64,000 nt of DNA, taken from Saturnia japonica. Lineage: Eukaryota; Arthropoda; Insecta; Lepidoptera; Saturniidae. Made by a program: the position numbers and the translations under genes. The first letter of the stretch is position 1, and each line of letters begins with the position of its first letter. Where the stretch lies: the NCBI GenBank assembly GCA_033032175.1, contig CM065320.1, positions 13,597,413-13,661,412 of the forward strand. Reading direction: 5' to 3'. A model generated the notes under the pieces. It searched no databases and was not told where the DNA came from. It saw only the letters and a program-made list of their open reading frames with translations. Of this stretch, positions 8,981 through 23,900 are shown piece after piece.

Positions 8981-11900
8981 CTGAAATATAAAAATTGTTC
9001 ATATTAATACATCGACAAAAACTGTTCATATTAATTTTACTAACAGTATGTGCTGTTTTTTGACCAAGTGAAATAATCATTTATGATTGAAGTATAGGCA
9101 CTATACACCTTTACACTAAGACTATGTAAGATAAAATAACAACAGCCACGAAAAATTTCTTAATATTGGAGCCTCTTTCTCCCAAAATTAAATTTACAGA
9201 AACAAATCGCATCGATTATGAATATTTTTCAAAAATGTTGTATGTAAAAGTTTTACACAAAAATTGCTTCAACTACCACTCAAATATTTTTATTTAAATT
9301 GTAACTTCTTACCACTGTTGTAATAGTAAATTTATTTGACGTTTTCACTGTTCCAATGCTTGTGATAAATATGATGAACTGGCATAGATATATAGCATAG
9401 GAGAGACGGCTGATCAGTACCAAAGGACGGAAACAGAACAAGTGAGAGAGAAAATCTATAAAGAAATAAATTTCATTAATAAATAAATATTTGAAACATG
9501 TTTAAAATCGTCCACGCCTATGAAGGCACCGAGACACATCAGTGACCTCGTGGCTACGGTTTTAGTATCCTAGGCAAAACATCGATTAACTAAAAAGCAG
9601 GTATTTACATATACGTTTAAATAAATATTTATAAAATTGGATCGTAGCATTGAATTTGATTATACAATCTTTTTAAAGTTATTTGTAATAGTACATACTA
9701 CTTCCGATGAAGAAATAAAAACAAGACAATTAGTCAAGGATGAAAGATTTAGTTGTAAAGAGTAGGGATTTTAAAACTTCGTATTGCAACACTCTGTTGG
9801 ACTTTAAACCTTTTTAACTGACTTAAAAAAGACGGAGATTAGTACTTGATCAATTCGAATGTTTTTTTTTAATGTTTAGCCATAACTTCTTTGTTTATGA
9901 ACCGATTCGGATGATTCTGTTTTTCTTAGATGGGGGTTAACTCAAGGGTGGTCTCGTTTTAATTTCATTGGCATTTGACCTTCAATTTCGAAGATACACC
10001 AGAGAACTTTCAAAATCATAGAAGTTGGTTTTCTTTTTGTTAAAAATTATCTAGTTACGATACCGAAACAATAGAGCCAAACTATACTGCATTATGGTAA
10101 AATAGGTTATACGTTGATCTCTCTTGTTTCAATAATAATTGTTATTTTTACATTTTTAAACTTACCACTACAACCACTGTGTACAGCATAGATGACCCAA
10201 GCAATAGGTACAGCCGAAGCTATAGGAGTAAAAGCAGCGTATTGAGCCGCAGAAGTAACATTGTATCGGTAATTAGCAGATCCTGAATCAAAGCCAGCCC
10301 ACCAAACCAAACTCCATAAGATTCCGCTCACAATCCAACCCACAGTAAGGAAGAACTGGAAATAGTGTAAAATGGACAGATAAAACGACTTTTAAATAAG
10401 GTTGTTTTTCCTTCCATTCGCACTGCCGCGGCTTAGGTTTACGTCTGCCTTCCTTCTTTGCTCCACCTATTTCTCTAAATTTTTAATATTAGCATTATCT
10501 GATATGTTACTTTATGAATTTTACATGGACTTATTTGTCGTTTTCTTTGTTTGCAAAGTACAAATTGCTAAATCAAAACTAAATACTGTACATAAATAAT
10601 ATTTTAAATTAGCATAAACTTAGTGTTAAAATTTATTAGCAAACTTATGATTATAACTTATTTCTGATCAAATAACTCTTTTGTAATAAATACAACTAAT
10701 TGACTTAATTATCCCATAATATAGAAATCAAAGAATTCTATATTTTAAGATTATGTCCGCCAACTAAATTTATCGCACACAAAGCCATGTACCATAGTTA
10801 TGTATCCTATACATTCAGTTGACGGAAATAATCTAAGAACATAGAATTCTTTGATATCTATATTATGGGATTATTTAATCAATTAGCTGGACAATTAGTT
10901 CCACGTGCGTGTGCACGTGGTGCATCATGCAGAGTATCGCATGATGAAATGGAGGTAGCATATGGTAAATAGCCTATCATAGTGGTTCGCTTAAGTCCAT
11001 CGCGTTTGGGGATCACATACAGTTTTTATCTACGCAATCTGGCATGACGGCAGCAACTGGCGATGGACTGTTGATCTTTTGATGGTCGTCACTGTTTTTG
11101 GATTGTACTGTGCTTACCCATCAGGCATAATACCAGCATTTTGACATGCTACTACAAAAATAGTAAATACTGTTAGAAATTCACCTTGCCATGTTTTGAA
11201 GGCCTCTTCAGAGCTATTCCCAGAGTGATTCCAATTAAATACGGTGTGGATCGATGTAAAACTGAGGTATAGCTCAAACGTGCCGTCCTGTACAGCTGGC
11301 TTACGCTGTAATTTGAAACAATTAATTTTACTAGCGGTCGCCCAATGATCGAAATTCGACCAGCGACTTTTTAATCATAGACTATTTTCTGTTTGACATT
11401 TGCAGTATGAACCTAAACAATGAATATTATTCACTTGCTGTCCCTTTTCATTGAGCGACAATGTCAATATTATGGGAAGTCTAAGTTCAATGACACTGGT
11501 CGAGTTAGGATTCGCAGTATTATTTTATTTTATTTAATATATTAGTAACAGATATTATAGATAAATTTTAGCTTTCTGCATTCCTCCATATAAACTTTAA
11601 CCAAGCCAAATCTCACAGACTTCCGTCCGCGCAATTTTCGTAAGAAGAGATACAAAGTTTTTGCTTCACGTATTAATATTTAGTATATGGATATTTGTAT
11701 ATAAGAATAATAAACTCCAACATCGTTTTACCGATTACCTCGAAAGATGGTAGATGTGGGTGTTTATTTTCCTAACGCAATGGGGTGCTATGTTCCAACT
11801 ATTGATTATTGTAAAGGGCACAATAACGTGTGGGGTCTGAATAATTTAATATTAGGTCTTTACCTATGAAATTGCCGTTTTGTATTAAAAAAATTAAACG

Positions 11901-14900
11901 AATTTTTTTCATGTATTTTTTATTTGTATTAATTGAAGTAATCACCCATGCAATCAATGCATCTTTGCCAGCGCAGTGGCAGTTTATTGATGCCCTTCTT
12001 AAAGAAATCAGCTGGACGGGAGGCAACAAATTCTTCAAAGGCATTTTTGTACTGCCTCTCGGGTATTGAATTTTTTTCCCGCCAAGGAGTTATCCAAATT
12101 CTGGAAAAAGTAGTAGTCTGTAGGCGCAAGCTCTGGTGAGTAAGGCGGATGACGGAGAACTTCCAACCTCAGTTCTTGCAACTTGGAGACCGTCTGCTGT
12201 GCAGTATGAGGTCGCGCGTTGTCGTGCAGGAGCACCGGAGACGAGCGATTGACCAATGCTGGTTGGAAATGTGCCAGCTTCTCCATCATTGTGTTCAGTT
12301 CTTCACAGTACACATCTGCAGTAATGCTCACCCCGTTTGGTAAGAAGCTGTGATGAATCACACCGGCGCTAGACCACCAAACAGTGATCATCACTTATCT
12401 AGGGGTAAGTTTTCGTTTAGGGTATTGTTTAGATGCTGAACCAGGATCCAACCAACTTGCTGAGCGCTTGCGGTTATCAAACAGAATCCATTTTTCATCG
12501 CAGGTAGCAATGCGGTTCAAAATTCCTTCCATTTGTGTGTCTGTTGAGCAGTGTAAGGCACGTCTCGACGCGTACTTCGCGCTGGCGATCATTGAGTTCG
12601 TGGGGTACCCATTTATCAAGCTTTTTTACTTTGCCAATTTGACGCTAATGAACCAATATTGTTTTGACGCTAACGTCGAAAGCTGCTGCTAATTTAGCCG
12701 TAGATTGTGTATCATCAGCTTCCACAATCGCCTTTAATTCGTCCTTGTCGACCAAAGTCATTGGACGATCACGAGGTTCATTTTTCAGGTCGAAATTCCC
12801 AGAACGGAAACGAGCAAACCAATAACATGTGGTGCGTTGGTTTGTAGTGTTAACTCCGTAAACGTCGTTGATGTTGCGTGCCGCTTGTGCCGCGTTGCTG
12901 CCACGACGGTACTCATATTCCATAATTACTCGAATTTTTAACGTATCCATTATGGCAAAGAAGATTGAAATGCGATGAAAATGTAACACTAATCAATAAA
13001 CAAATGACTACTTTTGGAAAAAGAATTCCATGTTTTTAAAATAAAATTAATTTGAAATTAGAATTCTTAGCCAAACATAAATTATTTTGATTTGAAATGG
13101 CCAGTACTGCAGAACGGCAATTTCATAGGTAAAGACCTATTATAATTATCGTTTTTAAATTTTCATTACTTTAGTTCAGTTATAATTACACCAGGTTTTG
13201 TGCACGTAATATTAAGATAGTTCACGTATGAGCCCATCTACCTATTTCTCTAATCAATGAAGTCCAAATCTGGTATAATATATGGAAATCTTTAAACAAA
13301 ATCGAGTTTCGAATATGATTACCATAAATCAAGCTTGAAGTTCTAATCCTAAAAAATAAATAAAAAGTTGTTGTAAAGTAAACAAGAACCATCGAATTGT
13401 GATATTAAAGTGACTTGGCATTATATATTAACAATAATTAAATTATACAAAAATTAAAGAAATTTTGACCTTTTGCAAAATACGAATTTTACAATTTTTA
13501 TGAATATTTATATAATTATACCAGTTTATGCAAATACATTTAAAATTAATTATGAACATTGAATAATTTTTGATTATTTTATTTAATATATCTTAGCTAC
13601 TTTCACGTGGAACTCATTGACAACGATTTTTAATTTATTAATAGTAACAAACCCTGTTTGTTGCAGAAAGACGTAACAGCTGTCATTCACTTCCAGGTAA
13701 GAAAGTGGCAAAATAATATTAAATTAACTATTCACGAAGGATTTCAGCAAAGTAAGATCTTCATAAATATATATTTTAATTCTTTTTCGCAAATTAGTAA
13801 TAATTAATTTTGGTGTCATACCGAAGTTCTATGTCGCGGATGGAAGCTAATCTGAAAAAAGTGTCTGACCTGACCAACACTAAAAAGAGACAAAAACATA
13901 CACCTAAAAATTTTGAAGTCTATGATCGTCGTCAAACTTGCCTAGCTTTATGTCTATCATAAACTGATAGAACAGTACAAGTAGTCGATAGTTCTAAAAT
14001 GCTAAATCAGCGGATTTATCATTTTTGATAATATAAACTTTTTTTTTGTGTGCAATTGCAATTGCAATTCACAAATATGATTGTGAATCCCGAGATATGA
14101 ATTGATAGAGGGAGGTGGAAGAGAAAAACTTGATGTGCCTATCCTACTTAGCATGGCATATGGGCAAGACGAAAAATAATATAATATTTAGAATATTTTT
14201 ACTAAAATAATTATAATGTTTTTGTTATAAACTAGCTGTATCCGTGGCTTCGCTCACGTAGACCACAGAATGCCCGCGCGAATCTTGCTCCCTCGCTCCC
14301 GGCTATTATAATAACAAAAATGCTTATTTTGGGTGTTCCTTAGAAGATAGATGTATACTCTCTCAGATATTTTGTAGGTATTTTTAATGCCTACAATTAT
14401 GCAGTACATAAATTTGCTATATCTCTTATGGTATACTCAGCGTAAGCCATTTAACCACCCGAATTGATTCACCATGACCAGCTTTTTTTTTATTTGTGAG
14501 GAACCCTAGTTCTTAATCTAAAATAAAAGTAGCCTGAGTTACTCCTTATAATATCAGCTATCTATCAGTGAAAGTTTCGTTAAAATCGTTACAACTGTTT
14601 CAAGATTACCCGGAACGAACAGTAAGATAAAAAATGTAAAATTGTTTTTTTCTTATAGGTATCGTATATACTTTCATATACATTTAGTAAAAAGCTGTTA
14701 TTTTGACATTACAAACAGACACTTCAATTCTATTAATTGGATATAGATTCTTTACAGGTTTAATCTCAACTGATATTAAGTGGTGATGTGGTCCAAGATG
14801 AAGTCACGCTAAGCCTAGTGGCGGATCTGGCTCTCAAGCGCAACTGCTAGAACACACCTAGACAGACTTCCAACTTAAGGGCAGTAGCACACCTAGCAAG

Positions 14901-17900
14901 TCTAGGCGAACAAATTCAATATATTTTTACCTAACTCCATGGTAAGCCAGCAGAGTGAGGCGATGATCCCGAACTGTAGTATATCTCGAATAAGCTGATA
15001 GTATGTGAATAGCTGGCAACGCCAATTTAGTGAGACCGCCCTTCTCTTGCAGTAACCAGATTATTATACCCCCAAGTATTGTCAATTGCATATCCAAAGC
15101 GAGCTGGTGAGTTTGGGGAGCGCACTGGAACAAACAAAATTTCGATAAGTAACAAAACAGTCATAATTTTCGATCTTATTTCAAAATTCGTTCACCGCTT
15201 TAACAAACTTCCTTTTTAAAGATCACTTTTTTATATTGTCCCATACTCTTTAACATTATTTTCATTTGACCTTTTCTATATAACTGTACATTATCATAAT
15301 CATCAAAGATCGATGACTGTTAGTTTTACCACTATAGTAAGAAGAAAAACTGGTTGGTATCTAACTGATAGCTCAGTCAATAGACTAATAATAATCAATA
15401 GCTGCTAATAAGCAGTTAATATTAGCAAATTGCTGATTATCCAAACATTACTCTATTTACAGAAGATCGCAGCCAAATAACCGTGTATTGTGTTGTTGCT
15501 GTGATTAGGGTTTCCAGAGCTCCTTGGAGTAGGGAGCGCTATAAGCGCCTAGGAAGAGCTACAATAGTCATTTTCAATTGTAGAATAATAAATAATAGCG
15601 GTCGCCCAATGATCGAAATTTTAATCATTTTATACTAATGGCACTGGTCGAGTTAGGATTCGCAGTATTAATTCATTTAATTTAATATAATAATAACAGA
15701 TATTATAGATAAATTTTAGCTTTCTTCACTCCGTCTCCATAGAAAATTTAACCATGCCAAATCTCACAGAGTTCCGTGCACGCAATACGCTTAAAAAGGA
15801 GTCCGAAGTTTTCTTTTCACGTATTAATATATTTACAATTATCATCGAAAATGATATTATTGATTGATTATGGAGAAGATCGGGACCTTTAATTGGTGGC
15901 GCACGCCTGCAATACAAGCATTACATTGCCTTTCTCCACCTTATAGAATATTGAAACCAAACAACCTTGTGTTGTTCCAGCAATGAGTAAGATCTCCAGA
16001 GCACTTTAGGGAAGAGAGATTCAAGGGCGTCAGCGCGCTAATTATAGCTCTGGTTTTAAAAGCGTCCATAGACTATGGTAACCGCTTACCATCAGGCGGG
16101 CCGTCCTCTTATTTGCCACCTCAGTTATATAAAAACCATAAAATAATAGTTCTTTTTTTTTACAAAACGAATTTTTATGTAAATTCTTAAAGTATAAAGC
16201 GTTAGTTAAAGTGTAAAAAAATTACCATGTTCTCAAAACCCAAGTAATTCTGCAAGTAAAGCAAATTCCACCACCAGCCTTCCTGGCACAATCGTGCGTT
16301 CTTCGTCACAAACGTCCCCCACATGGGACCGGCAGATATATTATCCCAGATGTAAGCGTAAAACAATACCACGGCCAACAACGCTGGAGTCAATCTGGAA
16401 AATAATTTATTTAGTGATAACGACTTATCAGTAAAAGTTTTGTTATTATCGGTGTAGATCGGGCACACGCGTATCGTACTACTCCCGCTCCCGGATATTT
16501 GCTTATTGTGGGTGATCCTTAGAAGATAGGCATGTTCTCGCTGACATTTTTGTAAGTTTTTTTATTCAAATTATTAAAATGTTAAATTTAAATAATTAAT
16601 CATGAATATGTACATTGTTATTGAGGTTTACTGTAGTACGCATCACACAAAACTAACTGGACAGATTTTAACCACTTTTTCTTCTTTTACACCTTACTTA
16701 GATAATTGGTCTTTTCTAAAAAAAAATATCAAGATATCTTCATAAACAATAATCCTGTAATTGACGCGAACAGAGCCGCAGACACAGCTAGTATTTAGTA
16801 AAACACATATATTTTAATAATTGTATATCGAGTTAGAATCATTTTTACCCGAATGCGAAAAAGGAGGGTTGTATTTTTCGAACGCATGCAGGTATGTATG
16901 TATGTATATCTATTTCTTTGGCATTCTCTGTAGCCTAAACGGCTTGATGGATATCAGCATACGAGTTGACGTTAGATTCATCTTAACTGTGAGAGTGGCA
17001 TAGGATATATAACGTTTAAGTATAACCTCTAGGAATCAAATAAAAAGCAACAATGAAAAAAAAATTATTAATCGTGTTTTTTTTTTGTTGTTGTTGTTTG
17101 TTAATTAATTGTGAGCAATGTCAAGACGTCGTTAAATAAATTATGTACATTAGTGACACGCATTGCATTTAATACCCGTTTACCTCACTTACAGTAACTG
17201 GTAGTAGTAATATTGCTACAATTAACTTTTGTCCTGAAATACTTACTTCTAAAAAGTAAAAGTTATAACGTCATAGATTAGGTATGCCTTGTAATTATAA
17301 AGGTGACTAGATATAATACGGCATAAGTTGAAGTGCAATCACTTTTAACCAAGTATAAAATATTGACCACAAAATATTAGGTTATGTTAAATGTCATACA
17401 TAGGTAGTTTGTTAAAGTTAATTGTATTATAGTTACATAGCTGTAATTTATTGTTTCACGCCATTTCAAATGAACCAATCACGATGTGGCTTTGGAAGCA
17501 TGTTTTTTGTAAGTTTTCTCAAATAAATTTATAGGTACATAACTTGCATCTTCGGTAAGACGAGGGCGTAATTGCACTTTTTGTAATTTGTCATGATAAA
17601 TATTTGTTTTGCTAATATCAATCAGAAGTGTTGGCAATAATGCAACAATCCTTTTTTTTAAACATAGAGTTAGTCTTTTGTCTGTGGTCGTGTATTCCAA
17701 TAAGGTGTCTTGTTCTCATTCTCGTTGTAATAATAAAAGTGTGTTTATAGCTGTCAATAAACTGTTTGAATACTATTGTCATATAGTCTTATTTGACCTT
17801 CAAACCCAATTAGAAGTAATTGTTATTTGCCTGAAATATGTCTTACACTTTTAGAATCGTCTTTGTTCCTATAGATAAAATGATGTTTTTTAAAGAACTT

Positions 17901-20900
17901 AGGGGTACATAACTCATTTTACGTATTCTAAGATTGGGACTATTATCGTAACGAAGGTGCCAATTGTGCCCTTGTCTTACCGAAGGCTTATTACTATTAT
18001 GACCACTCCCACCAGATAAATACTTACTTTCTATGGTAGTTATAAGTTGGTTCAAGAAATAAATATAAGTATTAGGTATTATTTTTGGCTGCATATATTT
18101 TCTGTTAAAAACTTTAATATATATGTTAAGAACAATTGATCTTAGTCAACAAATATAATTCATTTGTAGCTTACTTTTGTTATTTTACTATAAAAAAAAA
18201 AACAATTTTAATACTTACGTCAGAGTATTTAATTAATTCAAAATGCCTGACAATATTGTAACAGCAATACTTTTGTTCATTGTCATATTGTTTATAAATT
18301 AATAAGGAGTCGGTTATTTTGAGCAATATTTACAAATTCTTATGTGTTCTTAATTCTATTGCCCAGTATTCTGAGCAATCGTCATTTAAAGAAAATTATA
18401 GGTCAAAAGGCTTGCTTTTTTAATAATTCTACTAGTTGATTGTAATCTGTGAATTTTCTAATCATTCCAATGAATTTTTAACTGATAAAATTTCTTTTGA
18501 TTCTGTAATTAAATGAAAGCCAAAAAAATATATTTTCGTTAATAAAAAATGAAACAAAGTTATAAGTTAATATTGTACTTGTTAATGAAACTGAATTCTG
18601 CAGCATATATAATTAAAAATAATAAATGTGGCAATTATTTTAATTACCTCAAATATCGAAATAACAGGCGCTTCGGTGCCCCCATGTCGCTGTTGCATAT
18701 TCTATAAGCGGACAATGCCCCGCTGAGTAGTAAGAAGCAATCCGTAAATATCCAATCGGCACGACACCAGGACCATAATGGTGAGCTCACCATCTGTTGA
18801 AATAAATTAAATGTTACATAGTAGATAACCTATACAATTAATAAAATTGAAGTTTATTTTTGTAATGTCCAAAAAACAATGTCAAAGGGCATACGGTACC
18901 TACCTATAACAAAACCATTTTTTTAATTTTTTTGTCTTTCTGTTTGTTCCGAAACAGTTGGATCAATTTTGATGCGACTTTCCTAGCAGATAACTAATAT
19001 TATAAGAAGTAACTTAGGCTACAGGTATTTTAGAAAAATAATTAGGGTTCAGTGAAAATAAAAATGTATGCGGAAAAACAACTATTTCGGGTGTTTAAAT
19101 GGCTTACACTGAGTAAACCACAAGAGATATATCAAATTAATGTACGGACGCAGGGGTAGTACGATTCGCACGTGTGCTCGATCGACGGCATTTTGTAGTC
19201 CACGCAAGCGCAGCCGCGGGCACAGCTAGGCTATCTATAAAAATAACATGATAGAAAGGTTTACCGTTGTACGCGCATCACGCAAAAATTACTACTAAAT
19301 AGTTTTTTTTTCTTGTTTTACTACCAATGACGTTTTAGAAATAGACGCGATAAACCCTCATTAAAAGCAATTTGAAAACGTTACAAATTTTGTTATCAGC
19401 ATGTTGAAACAAATGAATGAAGCAAGCGTAATACGTAAACTCTGTTGTCAAAAAAGGATATAAGTTTTTTCTCGCTCACACCGGTATCAACGGGAACGTA
19501 AGTGAACTGTGGGAAATTACCCATCATTCACGATGGCATATAAAGAACGCTAATGCCGTATCTACATATAAAATAATATCGTTTACTACTCAGCTACCTA
19601 CTCGGTCCTTATCATTCAATAAAAAGTTGTTCAAGTTTAAAAGAAACTAGTATTTTTATAAGCACTAAGCGTTCAGCGATATGTTTTGATATGATTGAAG
19701 ATTTTAATTAAAATTAGCATAGATAAAAGCGAACGAAGTCGCGGGCCGTTGTTAGTCATATTTAAAATTATTTTTTATCGTTTTATCGTAGTTTTATCTT
19801 TGCACGACAAAGAGACGGCGTAACTGATGGTAAACACAGTGAAATCCAAAAGCAGGCCTCAAATGTCTCTTTGCGGTTTGTTTAAAAAACCTAATATTCT
19901 GGAAAGGAGCGAAAACACTGGCCGGGAGAGAACTCAACAGCTTCGCATAGCAGCAAACAAATGACATAGTAAACATCTTTGTTCGTAGATGGAGGTTACC
20001 ATAAAGTTCCAGAGCCCAGCTCGTGTGTTTCTTTTGTGAAGAGAAAGAGGGAATTATGTTGAATAACTCTTACAGACGCTCTAAATACAAACAGTAGAAT
20101 ATGTTCAGTCAGGCAATAATGTTGAAATACTAATGCAAAATTGCAAATTGTGCCATTAATGATGATAATTCCAGTCTGTTATATCCTAATGCTTTAGGCT
20201 ACTTCTGGAGAGAAGGTACGAATTGAATTATCACGCCAACCTAACCTACTTGTTGCCGAGTTTAAAAGCCAAAGAATTAATAATTCTGGATTTACCGCTA
20301 CTAATTAAATTGAAATCAGTAAAATACACAAAAATTTAAAATTATTCCTAAAGTTTTACATTTCACCATTGCAACTTTAGGGAGTTTAAAAACCACGTTT
20401 ATTTACGTAAAGCGATCATATAATATTTAAAAAGTATCTACTGTTGACATTTAGGATATATTGTAAGTAGAGGTAGATTTATAAATTCATTATTTGTTTT
20501 ACCACTAAATGCATTAAATAAGGATTAAATTATCAAAAATAATCATCACTGAATTTGTAAAACGCACGCGCAAAGATTTGAACAAACGTAATGGCAGTGC
20601 GCCAAAGAACATAACGTGTATAATATAAAATAAACTTAATTATGCATCCGAAACATTGAAGAATGATCTTTATGACATTGAGATAAGACAGTTAGGTTTT
20701 AATATTTACCTTATCGATTAAACAACTGGTATTTCGCTATTAATTTTGTTACTAATTAAATAGTTTTCGCTCAAGGTTCGTTCGTTGCGTAGTGAACTGT
20801 GCTGTATACTTTACATCTAAGAATAAAATTCCGTATTCCTAATATTTATATATTTTAAACGTTATTTTATTGAAATATCATATATTTCAACGAACAAATA

Positions 20901-23900
20901 TTCAGCTATCATAAAATACAAAAGAAATTCTACGCAATAATAATTATCATCTTAAAAACCTTATTAAAAGTGTCTAATGGTTTTGTAAAATTTATTTCTA
21001 CATTGTTGACAAAAAAACTATTCAATATTACTTTTAGAGGATCACAAAACATTATTTAATATTATCCAATACAAAGTAATCACCTTTATAATTCAGTGCT
21101 GGACTATAAAACGATGAATCTAAACAAGCTAAATGATTAAAAAAGATACAAAAAGAACCCGATTGCAACAAAAACAATTGACATTTTCATTTTCTATTTT
21201 AGCTCTTTATTTGATTTTCACACCTCGCACTCAAATATTATATAGCCCATGTCACTCACACAATTAAGACGAATCTAACGACACCTCGAGTCAAAGAAAT
21301 TGACATACATACATACATAAACTCGAAAAACATAACCCTTCTTTTTCTCAGAAATTTAAAAAATAGCCTTAATACATATATTGCTTCTGGGCCAAAGTGG
21401 CGTAAAACCTAGTCATGACGTGACCGCATGGAGGACATTCAATAGACTTGTTTGTCCTTGCGTTTATATAAGCTTAAAGCAAATAGTTTATAGATTTACG
21501 ATGGAATTTGCGTAGTTATTTAATAAAATTTGGAAAAAATTGAAACTTGTCAAAGCTTACCTCTGTAATCTTCAGTCGATTAGTATAAGGCATAATAGCT
21601 ACAGGTAGAAATTTATGAGCAACCAACAAGGCTATTGTGGCAATAGCCCTGACTCCATGTATACAAGAAATATCATCATCTGATCCTGGTGCCGTGAGTT
21701 TATTCATTGTGTGATATAAAGAAAAAATACTCAATATATCTTCTGTAAAAAAGCATTTGTTTTATTGTGCATACTATAATCTCTATTATATTATTTCTCA
21801 AAATTGATTTTTGTGGCGAAGCCATGTCTTCCTCAATTTTTCATGAAATGTAATTATTAAAACACCACTTTAACGCTTATGTTTTCAGCTATTGATGAAA
21901 ATAAACAAATAGTTAAAAAATATTTTGATAAGTTTTTCATTAAGAATGCCATCTGTTGTTGGCAATATGAAAATAAATTAACTAGTCTGATTAACCTTAG
22001 AATATCGAATGACCATTTCTTATAAAGTTGAACCACATTTATTTACACCGTTCTAATCCGACCAGACAACACCAACTGTACAATTTGTTTAAAGAAAATC
22101 CGACGATATCTTAACCTATTTCAATTATAAATACCTGATTCCTTACTCTTCTTTTCCTCTTTAGTTTTCGTTTCTTTATGAACGCATTCTTCTGTATCAA
22201 TGGTTTCGTCCATTTTGCTTGTTTCTTCTTGCTGTCTTCTTGAAATATTGTCTTGAATTGTCGCCACACATACCAACATAATGACGATACCATAAAATGA
22301 CCTGTTCGATAATTATGCCCGACAATATTAAATAAAATTATTTTGAAGTATTCTAGTCACAGAGAATTATATTAATTATTACCTACTTGAATAAGTATTA
22401 GATTTTTCATTGAAAAATATATTAACTGGAATACTTACAATGTCAGAACAGTTGGAAGTTCCAACCATTTCTCCCAGCGATCTGTACCTTTCTCGATTTG
22501 ACAGTCTTGTTCGTTAACTTTGATTCGCATAACCACGCCAGTTGTACGTTGGTAATGTCTGATCGCATCTCTAAGGATTACTTCCACGTCCTCTGGCTCA
22601 CATGGAGAAGGTACGCAAACACCCCAGCTTAACGTCGAAAATCGAGGCACGAAGTGACCTGGCTGAACAAATAATTAAAACGGTTTCTATTGTTTATTGT
22701 AACTTTCAATGTGATGATTATTATAGGCCATGTTAATTTGTAAAAAGTATTTTCTTTTACTTATATTGTATAATTTATACGCTATTTTAAAGGGAATTAC
22801 AAATTTAATAAGAGAGGTCTTGTATCTGCTTGGAATAATAATAATCTTATTGCCAAATTCACCAAATCTTCATCACCAGTTTTATAATATCAATTAAGAA
22901 TAAGTTTTTTCTTCAAGTTTAGGTGTCAAAACTATTTTATTTAGCTCCAACACTAAACTTACTGCCGTAGGTAATATAGTTTACTAGCTGTGCCCGCGGT
23001 TTCACTCGCGTTTTATTTTTTAATTCTAACCTACTCTTTGTATGGTAGTTGTAGTTGCTTCATTTCCTAACAGTTGTAGCGTGATGTCATATTTGAAATT
23101 AACACGTTAATTAATGTTGTGTTAATTTTTTTACGACAAACACGCGCCGCGCCGCCAACGCCCCCATGTTGCCTATCACTTGTCACATAAATACCGCAAG
23201 TACAAATTATTTGAATTTTTCATTATCTCTTAAACTCCAAGTAACTTGTTATAAAGGGCAAAGTTTTACTTCATAAAATTTTCTTTATAAGAAGGTAACT
23301 TTTGTTCGTAAGGATTAATATGCCATGTCTAAAAATAATGCTTATAAATCACTTTTAAGTTTTCACAAATCTGGGTCAAAAAATACCTTATTGTGACTAA
23401 TGTAAGAGAGATAGGCATACGCTATCGCTGACTTTTTTTTAGATATACTAAGGACCAATATATTTTAGAACATTGTATTTACGTATCATTAAGCATTACG
23501 CCAGCGCACTTGGACAAACCAGTTCGGGAAAACTTAGACTTCCGACTAACTTAACAAAAATCAATATTTAAGGCTTGCTAAGAGTTATAGCCTAATGTTA
23601 GATAGCCTATACTATTTCTTGTGAATCTGGCTATCATGTTCAAAAAGAATTTTATATAACAAACAAACAAACAATTCTTTTATAAGCAAACAAAAATCCC
23701 CTTCCGCTTTATTATATTATAGTATAGATATTATTAAATATTAATTTTATAATACTCACATCATCGACACGGCTTTTGATTAGGTTTTTGGCTTGTGCCA
23801 AATGCACAGGCATTTCCAGTTCTCGGTGTTCCGCTTTCACGTCAAACCACGCCAAGCAGTACTTCCCTTGAACTTTAACCACGCTGCCTGTATCCAGTTG

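Noticed and set aside
10402..10599. 65-codon plus-strand frame beginning with a hydrophobic segment just upstream of gene A exon 10
   Set aside because: Lies in an intron of gene A on the other strand, with low-complexity composition; no support.
14931..14936. Alternative exon 8 donor (GTTAGG) joining exon 8 directly to the exon at 10355
   Set aside because: It would restore phase but drop the conserved 'HRxTPYLIG' block, which is encoded by the well-bounded exon at 11305-11185.
17479..18094. Two minus-strand frames sharing 'SYVP'
   Set aside because: Similarity is limited to a few residues; could be a decayed duplicated fragment but not supportable as a gene.
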